From assembly GCA_910579615.1 (NCBI GenBank), contig CAJTUA010000001.1, positions 186,001 through 250,000 on the forward strand: a stretch of DNA of 64,000 nucleotides, read 5' to 3'. Shown one piece after another: positions 16,125 through 23,244 of this stretch; the first letter of the stretch is position 1; each line of letters opens with the position of its first letter. This stretch comes from an uncultured Lachnospiraceae bacterium (lineage in GTDB: Bacteria; Bacillota; Clostridia; Lachnospirales; Lachnospiraceae). The notes beneath the pieces were generated by a model. The model was not told where the DNA came from. It did no database searches and worked only from the letters and a program-made list of their open reading frames with translations. The position numbers and the translations under genes are program-made.

Positions 16125-16814
16125 TTAAAGTATCCCCTTTGTTACAAAATCCCCAAACTGCCCTGCCCTTACACGCTGTACGCATCCCTTTACAAAGGCA
16201 TCCATCTCCTGCCTTGTCAGATAAGGATATTCCCGGTCAAGCCCTTCCCTTCCTGCCCGGTAAAAACCGCAGATATATTCCCTGCGGTTCTCGAATGCGT
16301 CCGGTGCAAAAAAGTCCAGAAACTCATTCCGGAAACCAACCGCCCTCTCATACAGGCAGAATGCCCTGAAATCCGGGTGTTCCTGCAAATACAAAAAGTC
16401 AAGGTCATACCAATCCTTTTTTAACGTCCATATCCATTCATTCCGGTCACGGTCATATAGCTCCCGGAACTTTTCTTTCGACGGGCGCACCACCATCCCC
16501 ACCCACTCCATATCCGTAAGCAGATGTATCAGGTAACCAAGATAAAAGGAGCGCTCCTTTGCCGTGTATTCTTTGTATTGTTCCTCCCTTAAATACGCCT
16601 TTACATAATCCTCAAGATGAATCTCCTTCAGCCCGTCCGCATCCGTTGTCTTAAAATGTGAAATATCACTGCTTGGCGTAAAAGCCGACCAGTCTGCATT
16701 CGGCACACCGGAATCCGGTGCAATATTGCCAAAAATGAACTCCACCTGTGAAAGCCCTTCTGTCATATCAAGCAGTGCGTCCGCGATGCGGAAATGTACC
16801 ATCCACGATGCCAT
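16125..16814 (-). CDS. Zinc-dependent phospholipase C-like (PF00882-type) protein
   Basis: A 229-residue protein. The start ASWMVHFRIADALL places a conserved Trp near the N-terminus, and FGNIAPDSG, DISHF and LGYLIHLLTDMEW contain the His/Asp residues spaced as in the zinc-dependent phospholipase C/S1-P1-like fold. No signal peptide is seen, so it is probably cytosolic, like many clostridial members annotated only as hydrolases. AGGAGG lies 8 bases before the ATG at 16814. Divergent from the next gene. The substrate is unknown. Confidence 0.65.
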   Translation of the reverse strand: MASWMVHFRIADALLDMTEGLSQVEFIFGNIAPDSGVPNADWSAFTPSSDISHFKTTDADGLKEIHLEDYVKAYLREEQYKEYTAKERSFYLGYLIHLLTDMEWVGMVVRPSKEKFRELYDRDRNEWIWTLKKDWYDLDFLYLQEHPDFRAFCLYERAVGFRNEFLDFFAPDAFENRREYICGFYRAGREGLDREYPYLTRQEMDAFVKGCVQRVRAGQFGDFVTKGIL

Positions 16815-16866
16815 CGTTTTTTCCTCCTGTCTTAAATTCTGTATCTGCACAAGTTCCGTATATACC

Positions 16867-16896
16867 TTGACACCCAACAAACTCTTATGCTATAGT
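16867..16896 (+). promoter_or_regulatory. Promoter of the U32-like gene
   Basis: TTGACA at 16867-16872 and TATAGT at 16891-16896 with an 18-base spacer, 60 bases before the ATG at 16956. Confidence 0.7.
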
Positions 16897-16955
16897 TAGT
16901 CTATCATATCCACGCGAAAAAGAAAACAAAATATTTCATCAAGGAGAACCAAACC

Positions 16956-17906
16956 ATGTCCGTAAAATTCCATCTTCCAGGATTTCGCAACAATTTCCCG
17001 CTCAACATGCTGATGCTCAAAATGTTGGATGCTTTCCCGAAATTCTTCCGCGAAGGCATCGAAATCACATCCTTTTTCGGAGAATTCCCGACTTGTCTGT
17101 GGAATGGCGGGCGTTACAGCGGGGGCGACCAATGCGATGCCGGATACGTGCGGCAGGTGATAAAAACGGTCAATGCCGCCGGCGTTGCCATCCGCTACAC
17201 CTTTACAAACCCAACCATCACCGAGCAAGACCTTTCCGACCCCTACTGCAATTTCTGCATGCAGGCAGGCGACAACGGAAAAAATGAAGTTCTTGTCGTT
17301 TCCCCCATCCTGGAAGAATACATCCGCAAGACCTACCCGGGTTATACCGTAAACAGCTCCACCTGCAAAGAAATCCGCAGTATCGCGGCGCTAAACGACG
17401 AACTATCCAAAGACTACGGGCTCGTTGTCCTTGACTATAACCTCAACAACCGCTTTGAGGAGCTGGAACATATTACCGACAAAGCGCGCTGTGAGGTACT
17501 GGTGAATTCCTGCTGTATCCCCAACTGCCCGCGCCGCGCAGAACATTACCGTTTTATCGCCGGGCAGGAGCGCACCGCACTTGCAAACCGGGCATTGCCG
17601 GAAAACAGGCAAAAACAAGTACCCGTCTGGCGCTGTGAGTACGGCGAGCAGAATACCCTGTCGAAGCACAAAAACTACCCGACCCATATCTCACCGGATG
17701 CCATCTGGAACAAATACCTTCCGATGGGGTTTGAAAATTTCAAGATTGAGGGGCGCACCGCAAGCCTGTTTTCGCTTGTTGACACTTATTGCTACTATTT
17801 CACAAAACCGGAATACCACGATGAGGCGCGCCTTCTGCTGCTCACAAACCTTGAGGCAAATAAAATCATTACGGTAAACAAGCCGCGCAAAGGCGTGTGG
17901 CCGTAG
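16956..17906 (+). CDS. Uncharacterised TIM-barrel-like protein, U32-peptidase-like
   Basis: A 316-residue soluble protein without signal peptide. I recognise no firm family. The segment LVNSCCIPNCPRRAEHY (about residues 183-199) resembles the cysteine motif of peptidase-U32/UbiU-UbiV-type barrels, and further cysteines (SDPYCNFCM near 96-104; STCKEI near 136) could complete a metal or Fe-S site. The alternation of hydrophobic strands (VAIRYTF, VLVVSPI, LVVLDYN, CEVLVNS) fits a beta/alpha barrel. AAGGAG precedes the ATG. It has its own promoter and is followed by the DHH gene. An RNA-modification or cofactor role would follow from the U32 comparison but is not shown. Confidence 0.55.
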   Translation: MSVKFHLPGFRNNFPLNMLMLKMLDAFPKFFREGIEITSFFGEFPTCLWNGGRYSGGDQCDAGYVRQVIKTVNAAGVAIRYTFTNPTITEQDLSDPYCNFCMQAGDNGKNEVLVVSPILEEYIRKTYPGYTVNSSTCKEIRSIAALNDELSKDYGLVVLDYNLNNRFEELEHITDKARCEVLVNSCCIPNCPRRAEHYRFIAGQERTALANRALPENRQKQVPVWRCEYGEQNTLSKHKNYPTHISPDAIWNKYLPMGFENFKIEGRTASLFSLVDTYCYYFTKPEYHDEARLLLLTNLEANKIITVNKPRKGVWP

Positions 17907-17929
17907 TCCGCAAAAAATTACAGAAAAGG

Positions 17930-17958
17930 TTGAAAAATTTTCCTAAAACAGCTATAAT
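17930..17958 (+). promoter_or_regulatory. Promoter of the DHH-family gene
   Basis: TTGAAA at 17930-17935, 17-base spacer and perfect TATAAT at 17953-17958, 76 bases before the ATG. Confidence 0.8.
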
Positions 17959-18033
17959 TAAAATATCATGGCATATTCCGGCATACGCTTGCCAGGGAAA
18001 ATGTGCAAATGTTGACAAAGGAGTGATAAAACT

Positions 18034-18957
18034 ATGCGTTTGATTACACGTTCTGATTTTGACGGTCTTGCGTGCGGTGCACTTTTAAAAGAGGCCGGCA
18101 TTATTGATTCCTGGAAATTTGCCCACCCGAAGGATTTGCAGGACGGGCTTGTCGAGGTAAATGAAAACGACTGTCTTGCCAATGTCCCGTTCGTTGAGGG
18201 CTGCGGCCTGTGGTTCGACCACCATTCAAGTGAACATGAAAGGCTGCAGCTGGAAGGCAAATACAAGGGGGAGAGCCGCATCACCCCTTCCTGCGCACGC
18301 ATCATTTATGAATATTACGGCGGCAGGGAACGCTTCCCGCAGTTTGACGACATGATGGAAGCCGTAGACAAGGTGGATTCCGGCAACCTGACAATCGAGG
18401 AGGTCCAAAACCCGAAGGGCTGGATTCTGATTGGATTTTTGATGGACCCGCGCACCGGTCTCGGACGTTGGCGCCAGTTTACGATTTCGAATTATCAGCT
18501 GATGGAAAAGCTCATTGATGCCTGCCGCACCATGACGACCGAGGAGATTTTGGAGCTTCCGGATGTGAAGGAGCGCATCGATGTTTATTTCGAACAGACG
18601 GCGAAATTTACGGAAATGGTAAAGAAATACACGACCGTGGACGGCAATCTCATCATCTCCGATTTGCGCGGCGTTGACCCGATTTACTCCGGCAACCGTT
18701 TTATGATTTACAGCATGTACCCGGAACAAAATATTTCCGCCTGGATTGTCAGCGGGCGCGGCGGACAGGGATGCAGCGCGGCGGTTGGCTACAGTATCCT
18801 GAACAAGACGGCAACGCTTGATGTCGGCGCGCTGATGTTGAAATACGGCGGCGGCGGACACCGCAAGGTCGGCACCTGCCAGTTCTCCAACGAAAATATG
18901 GATACGGAACTTCCAAAAATGCTCGCGGAACTGACCGCAATGAGCAACAACGGTTAA
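18034..18957 (+). CDS. DHH-family phosphoesterase
   Basis: A 307-residue cytosolic metal-dependent phosphoesterase. DHH motif I (SDFDGLACGALL, residues 7-18) and the metal-binding WFDHHSS (about 60-66) are present. The C-terminal DHHA1-like substrate loop appears as YGGGGHRKVGTCQF near residue 270. Relatives cleave exopolyphosphate, oligoribonucleotides or cyclic-dinucleotide products; which applies here cannot be read from sequence. AAAGGAG precedes the ATG. It has its own promoter and a strong terminator, so it is monocistronic. Confidence 0.88.
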   Translation: MRLITRSDFDGLACGALLKEAGIIDSWKFAHPKDLQDGLVEVNENDCLANVPFVEGCGLWFDHHSSEHERLQLEGKYKGESRITPSCARIIYEYYGGRERFPQFDDMMEAVDKVDSGNLTIEEVQNPKGWILIGFLMDPRTGLGRWRQFTISNYQLMEKLIDACRTMTTEEILELPDVKERIDVYFEQTAKFTEMVKKYTTVDGNLIISDLRGVDPIYSGNRFMIYSMYPEQNISAWIVSGRGGQGCSAAVGYSILNKTATLDVGALMLKYGGGGHRKVGTCQFSNENMDTELPKMLAELTAMSNNG

Positions 18958-19006
18958 ATTGCACCACATTCCCGGGGCTGACGAAAAACGGACATAAAAC
19001 AAACAT

Positions 19007-19084
19007 AAAAAAGGGGCGTGCCCGAAAACTTACTTCTGTGTTCCTTCACAGAAAGCAATTTTTCCGGCACGCCCCGGTTTTCTT
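19007..19084. terminator. Long bidirectional terminator hairpin
   Basis: GGGGCGTGCC (19013-19022) pairs with GGCACGCCCC near 19066-19075; an inner CTGTG/CACAG stem stacks on it, and A- and T-runs flank both ends. It lies between the convergent DHH and RdgB-like genes and can serve both. Confidence 0.85.
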
Positions 19085-19085
19085 T

Positions 19086-19697
19086 TCACATTCCTCCCAC
19101 CAGATGCCGCCGGAAAAATTCCAAAAACCCATCTTCCACCGCCACCTGGTCCAATTCCCTCTCCGCCAGGTCATAATAATATTTTCCTGTTTTGATATCA
19201 ACCGAAAGGCTGTCAATCGGAAAGCCCTCCTTCCTTTTTTCATGCGGCACCGAAGTAATCCGAAACGGAGCGCTTGCCATGCTCTCCTCCATCGCCTCAA
19301 ATACCTGGTCCTCGCCCATCACAAGGCAGATTGCATTGCGGTAGCGCGCCGTCAGGTCTCCATACTTTTTCGCCAAAGCCGCGTAATGCGCCAACATCCC
19401 CTCGTCCGTCAGATATTTCCCGCCAACCGTCCTGACATGCACACCAGGCTGCTCCTGGTCTGTCACCCCCTCCAGATAGAGCCCGGAATCACAGGAAAAC
19501 ACAGGTATCCCAAATGCCCGGTAGTAGCCCAGTGCCTTCTTTCTCGCATTCTCAAGCGGTGTGTTCCCATCCTCCACAATGTCCGGTATTTTTTCCGGGA
19601 TATCCTTTAACCCAATCAGCTCAATGCCAAGCGCAGAAACCCGCCTGCGCATGGACGCAAGCTTTGCCGGGTTTCCGGTTCCGTATAATATTTTCAT
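19086..19697 (-). CDS. Non-canonical purine NTP pyrophosphatase (RdgB/HAM1 family)
   Basis: A 203-residue protein of the HAM1 family, which hydrolyses ITP, XTP and dITP to keep damaged purines out of DNA and RNA. N-terminal YGTGNPAKLASM (residues 5-16) and the catalytic region DGNTPLENARKKALGYYRAF (about 43-62) match; CDSGLYL and PGVHVRTVGG also fit. Compared with classical RdgB it lacks the usual C-terminal SHR motif and has a diverged end, so it belongs to a side branch. GAGGTGATTT precedes the ATG. Confidence 0.8.
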   Translation of the reverse strand: MKILYGTGNPAKLASMRRRVSALGIELIGLKDIPEKIPDIVEDGNTPLENARKKALGYYRAFGIPVFSCDSGLYLEGVTDQEQPGVHVRTVGGKYLTDEGMLAHYAALAKKYGDLTARYRNAICLVMGEDQVFEAMEESMASAPFRITSVPHEKRKEGFPIDSLSVDIKTGKYYYDLAERELDQVAVEDGFLEFFRRHLVGGM

Positions 19698-19740
19698 AAA
19701 TCACCTCAAACATATTTACTACATATTTGTCATCTGCTCA

Positions 19741-20331
19741 CTATTTACCATCTGTTGATTCCGAAAATACTTTGCCCAGTTCAATGAAACATCCGTCAAG
19801 CACATTGACTTTTGCTACATCCTTTGGTTCGTATTCCTCAAAAATCCGCAGAAAACCATTCCCGTCCTGCAAAAACACCTGAACCGACTGCGTATCCGGA
19901 TCGACAATCCAGTATTCGCGCACCCCTGCCTTTTGGTACAGATTCAGCTTTACAAGCCGGTCATAGCGCCGCGTGGACGGTGAAAGGATTTCGGCAATAA
20001 AATCCGGCGCTCCCTTGCACCCGTGTTCATCTATCTTACTTTTATCACACACCACAGAAATATCCGGCTCCACCATCGTATCCACATCTTGCGGCTGCTC
20101 CCCATCCCGTTCAAACAGCCGGACACCAAAGGGAGCAGGGTAAACCCTGCATTTTTTCCCTTCCAGAAAATTCCCGAGCTGCCGCCCGATTTCAAAGGCA
20201 ATCTCCTGATGGCGGCTAGAAGGCGGTGCCATCAGAAAAGCTTCTCCATAAATAATCTCCACTCGTTCGCCCTCATCCCATGTAAGACAATCCGCGAACG
20301 TATACTGCTCCTTTTTTACTGGCAATGGCAT
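19741..20331 (-). CDS. Uma2-family (DUF820) putative restriction-endonuclease-fold protein
   Basis: A 196-residue protein of the Uma2 family, abundant in cyanobacteria and Clostridia. The PD-(D/E)xK-type core is visible: RVEIIYGEAFLM, VEPDISVVCD, FIAEILSPST and REYWIVDP, supplying the acidic residues and the KLNLYQKAG lysine. Biological role is not established for the family; proposals include defence and transposon domestication. Here it is a single copy between the RdgB-like gene and an acidic hypothetical, with no partner genes. Confidence 0.85.
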   Translation of the reverse strand: MPLPVKKEQYTFADCLTWDEGERVEIIYGEAFLMAPPSSRHQEIAFEIGRQLGNFLEGKKCRVYPAPFGVRLFERDGEQPQDVDTMVEPDISVVCDKSKIDEHGCKGAPDFIAEILSPSTRRYDRLVKLNLYQKAGVREYWIVDPDTQSVQVFLQDGNGFLRIFEEYEPKDVAKVNVLDGCFIELGKVFSESTDGK

Positions 20332-20363
20332 AAATTCATCTCCTCAAACATTCACTGTTTAAA

Positions 20364-20389
20364 GCTGCCGCGGATTTCTCCGCGGCAGC
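20364..20389 (-). terminator. Hairpin terminator after the 20438-21598 gene
   Basis: GCTGCCGCGGA and TCCGCGGCAGC form a perfect 11-base stem with a 4-base loop, followed on the minus strand by TTTAAACAG. The T-run is short but the stem is very stable. Confidence 0.65.
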
Positions 20390-20437
20390 CCCTGCAACCA
20401 TATCATAACTCTTTCATCCGATGGACAATCATTCTTC

Positions 20438-21598
20438 TTAAAGCAGGTTGTCCTTCAACTCCTCCATCTGGTCAGAAAGCTCCTCTATGGCATCGCGGAT
20501 ATCATCCACGCTGTCCGCCAAGGCGTCCTGTACCTCATCTGCCACACGGTCTACAAGCTCGTCCACATCCTCCACATCGTCCCTGTCCGAAAGCGCCTCA
20601 AGCAAACTGTTCCTAAGCCTTCCGATGAATTCCTCCGCATCAAAATTTCCGATACTCTCGCACGCTTCCGTCACATCATCCATTTTCTTCCAGATATCTT
20701 TCATCTGTGCGGAATCATCCCCTCCAAAAACAATGCTGCATCCTGTGCCGTTCTCCCTGAACGTTTCTCCACCCTTCGCAAGCCCATGCTTCTTTTGCAA
20801 CGCGTCGGTGCTGTACCAACTGTTCTTTGGGAAACCATCATCAAAAATCAAATTGTGCCGCTGCGGACGCTCGGACTCAAACGGGTCCGGATTGTCCTCA
20901 AACTGCGCGTACTCCGAAGCATCCTTCGCCGTCATCACCGTCATGTACGCCCGCTGCGCAACGAATTTCAACTGCGTATACTCGTTGTCGCGCGTCTGAA
21001 ACGGTATCTCGTACAGCTCCCAGCCATTTAATTTCTTGAGCGGCTGGATGTAATTGCGGTTCAGGTTATAGGTATAGCGCTGCTCATAGTCATTGTTCAG
21101 GATGACCTCAAAACGGCAGACCTCATCGTTGCGGTCATTCTCACCGCCGTTGAGCCAGAATGTCAGGCTGCAATCCGTGAATTTCGGCAGCATCAATGTC
21201 TCCGAGACAATCTCTGTCCAATTATACTGCCAATCCCCAATCATGTAAGCCTCCGCAAGCCCTTTGTCCGGTCCTTCCATAAAAGAGCGCCCGCCCACAT
21301 TTTGGCTGCAGTCACGGTTGAATTTCCAATCCCTTGCGTTGAAATAAAGCTTGAATACCTTCTTTTCTTCCTGCTTGTTTTCTGTTTCTATATTCATGTT
21401 GTTATCCATCTTGATTACCTCCGAATTTTGTATGGTATCGGACATATTCAGACGAATCGCAAAGTCGTTCACATAACATGCCCGACCCCTTTTCACCAGT
21501 CCGGCCGCCCTTTTCGGGTAAGTCGAACCAACCTCGCTGCCATCCGGTCCAAAAACGCGGATGGTCTGCCTGCCTGCACAAACCTCGTTTTTTGTCAT
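20438..21598 (-). CDS. Hypothetical protein with N-terminal RAxxLVKRGRA domain and acidic helical tail
   Basis: A 386-residue soluble protein. Residues 12-51 (from TIRVFGPDGSEVGSTYPKRA) form a short module seen at the start of many clostridial hypothetical proteins; its basic RAAGLVKRGRA stretch suggests nucleic-acid or polyanion contact. Residues about 80-290 are a beta-rich, aromatic-rich domain of unknown type. The last 70 residues are strongly acidic and heptad-patterned (VDELVDRVADEVQDALADSV), a probable coiled coil. GGGGAGGATACCC precedes the ATG at 21598. A second, mutated copy of this start region lies 64 bases upstream. Function not recognised. Confidence 0.75.
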   Translation of the reverse strand: MTKNEVCAGRQTIRVFGPDGSEVGSTYPKRAAGLVKRGRACYVNDFAIRLNMSDTIQNSEVIKMDNNMNIETENKQEEKKVFKLYFNARDWKFNRDCSQNVGGRSFMEGPDKGLAEAYMIGDWQYNWTEIVSETLMLPKFTDCSLTFWLNGGENDRNDEVCRFEVILNNDYEQRYTYNLNRNYIQPLKKLNGWELYEIPFQTRDNEYTQLKFVAQRAYMTVMTAKDASEYAQFEDNPDPFESERPQRHNLIFDDGFPKNSWYSTDALQKKHGLAKGGETFRENGTGCSIVFGGDDSAQMKDIWKKMDDVTEACESIGNFDAEEFIGRLRNSLLEALSDRDDVEDVDELVDRVADEVQDALADSVDDIRDAIEELSDQMEELKDNLL

Positions 21599-21650
21599 GG
21601 GTATCCTCCCCTGTTTGGCTTTGTCAAATCGAAATTATTCTCTGTTTGCC

Positions 21651-21676
21651 GTTTTTTGTTATGGGTGCCGCTCCCC
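21651..21676 (-). repeat. Duplicated, inactivated translation-start region
   Basis: Minus-strand ACCCATAACAAAAAACG here matches ACCCATGACAAAAAACG at the real start (21587-21603), each preceded by GGGGAG. The ATG has become ATA in this upstream copy. CAAACAG is also repeated next to each, which marks a 64-bp tandem duplication. Confidence 0.55.
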
Positions 21677-21686
21677 TCTATATGTT

Positions 21687-21715
21687 ATTGTAATATAGTG
21701 AAGGACGCTTGTCAA
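21687..21715 (-). promoter_or_regulatory. Promoter of the 20438-21598 gene
   Basis: TTGACA (21710-21715) and TACAAT (21687-21692) on the minus strand, 17-base spacer. The 373-bp gap 21599-21971 holds this promoter, the divergent one at 21893 and the duplicated start region. Confidence 0.8.
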
Positions 21716-21892
21716 TGCAAATTTTAAGAATTTCGAAATGCAAGTCCTATGCATTATTTCTAGAATTTCCCAATTTACAGAATCTTTTTGGCCTATCATT
21801 TCAGGCTTCCCAAACGAATCCGTTTTCCGTTATTTTGCTGTTTTTTTTCGTCTGAGGTAAAAATGCTTTGTTCAACATGCCCAAATTAAGTC

Positions 21893-21921
21893 TTGCATTT
21901 TATGGATAAATGCGCTATGAT
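21893..21921 (+). promoter_or_regulatory. Promoter of the secreted Big_2 protein gene
   Basis: TTGCAT (21893-21898), 17-base spacer and TATGAT (21916-21921), 50 bases before the ATG. Confidence 0.7.
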
Positions 21922-21971
21922 ATAGATGTCCGGTTTTTACTGGAAAAGATTATTTTTAGGAGGTAGTTTCT

Positions 21972-23150
21972 ATGAGATTCAAAAAGTTACTTGCAGCTGC
22001 CCTGGTGATGGGGTTATGTGTTACTTCGGCGGCTGTACCAGCAAAGGCAGGCATTGAAGATGTCGAAGTCAAAGTTGACGGTGCGGAAAAAGGTGGGGAT
22101 GCCACGGGCGCTGGCGGCTTTGTTCTTTTCAATGCAAAAGACCAGGATTTCGCTTTAACGGATGTTTACGGTATCCGAATCACTTTTACTTGCACTGATT
22201 TGTCAGGTGGTGTTGGTGGTGGCTTTGTCATCAATAGTAATAACCATGACTGGGACCAGGTTGATTGGGGCAATGATGGCGCAGGCAAGGAAATCACTGC
22301 AGTTCCAACTCAAAATGCTGACGAATTTACTGTTACAAGATTGGCAACCTCTCCGCTTTTCCAAGCAGACGATACATATGCTCAGTTTTGCCTTTCCCAT
22401 TGGTGGGGCGGTAAAATCGTTATCACAAAGGCAGAGTTCCTCGGCAAAGACGGAAAAGCCCTCAACAAAACAGAAGCAACCGCTACCCCGACCCCTGCCC
22501 CAACGGCAACTCCGACCCCGGAACCTACCGCTACCCCGACCCCAACGCCAGAAGTCCTCGTAACACCTCTTCCGACCCCAACGCCGGAAGTTCTCGTAAC
22601 ACCTCTTCCGACCGCTACCCCGGTCCCGGCGGCACCATCCGTTGATTTGGATGCGGTTACCGCAGATATTGCCTCAAAGGCAACACTCTATGTTGGCGGC
22701 ACCACGGACAACACATGTTCCGTTGCGGTTGCGGCAGATGATGTTACCGTATCTTATAAGAGCAGCAAGAGCAGTGTTGCCACGGTAGATGCGAACGGAA
22801 CCATCACCGCAGTTGCAGAGGGAAGCGCTACCGTTAAGACCACCGTTACCGCAGCGGACGGCACTACAAAAACCGTATCGACCAAAGTAACCGTTGAAAA
22901 GGCGGGTGTTACCTTCGTAAAAGGCGACCGCTACTTAAATGTAAGCGACCAGGCGGTCTTCGCAATTGAGCTGCACGGATATAACGCAGAAGAAATCACC
23001 TGGGCTACCTCCGTAAAGGATGTTGCTGTTGTAAGAAGGAATACCGGAAAGCTTGAAATCACTGTCAATGCAAAAACAGCAGGAAAAGATTATCTCAGAG
23101 TATATGCAAACGGTGAGAGAATTGCAACAAAGGTTGTCGTAGTGAAATAA
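21972..23150 (+). CDS. Secreted protein: N-terminal beta domain, TPTP linker, Big_2 domain
   Basis: A 392-residue exported protein. Residues 1-26 are a signal peptide ending near AVPAKA. Residues 27-165 are a beta-rich domain with WDQVDWG and SHWWGGKIVITKAEF, reminiscent of carbohydrate-binding modules of clostridial glycosidases. A proline/threonine linker (TPTPEPTATPTPTP and two EVLVTPLPTPTP-like units) covers about 168-217. A Big_2 immunoglobulin-like domain (SSVATVDANGTITAVAEGSA) and a final beta domain follow. No catalytic domain or sortase signal is seen, so it is probably a secreted binding protein. AGGAGG precedes the ATG. Confidence 0.8.
   Translation: MRFKKLLAAALVMGLCVTSAAVPAKAGIEDVEVKVDGAEKGGDATGAGGFVLFNAKDQDFALTDVYGIRITFTCTDLSGGVGGGFVINSNNHDWDQVDWGNDGAGKEITAVPTQNADEFTVTRLATSPLFQADDTYAQFCLSHWWGGKIVITKAEFLGKDGKALNKTEATATPTPAPTATPTPEPTATPTPTPEVLVTPLPTPTPEVLVTPLPTATPVPAAPSVDLDAVTADIASKATLYVGGTTDNTCSVAVAADDVTVSYKSSKSSVATVDANGTITAVAEGSATVKTTVTAADGTTKTVSTKVTVEKAGVTFVKGDRYLNVSDQAVFAIELHGYNAEEITWATSVKDVAVVRRNTGKLEITVNAKTAGKDYLRVYANGERIATKVVVVK
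22536..22607 (+). repeat. Two tandem 36-bp repeats in the TPTP linker
   Basis: Units 22536-22571 and 22572-22607 differ at only two bases and encode PTPTPEVLVTPL twice. Such in-frame units change linker length by slippage. Confidence 0.85.
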
Positions 23151-23177
23151 TTATTATTCCATTTCAATAAATTTTTC

Positions 23178-23212
23178 GGGCGGTTGCTTTCCTTTGCAAT
23201 CGCCCTTTTGTT
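23178..23212 (+). terminator. Terminator after the Big_2 protein gene
   Basis: GGGCGGTTGC and GCAATCGCCC form the stem (one G-T pair), followed by TTTTGTT, 28 bases after the stop codon. Confidence 0.85.
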
Positions 23213-23244
23213 ATTCCACATACAAACTGACATCCATACAATTT

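Noticed and set aside
16811..16866. Possible fourth copy of the leader repeat (two TTCTGTAT/TTCCGTAT motifs before the zinc-phospholipase-like gene)
   Set aside because: Only weak similarity to the AGTTCCGCAT boundary and no co-varying hairpin; kept out of the family.
22536..22607. CRISPR-like tandem repeats
   Set aside because: Directly adjacent in-frame repeats without spacers inside a coding region; they encode a TPTP linker. No CRISPR array or cas gene was found in the window.
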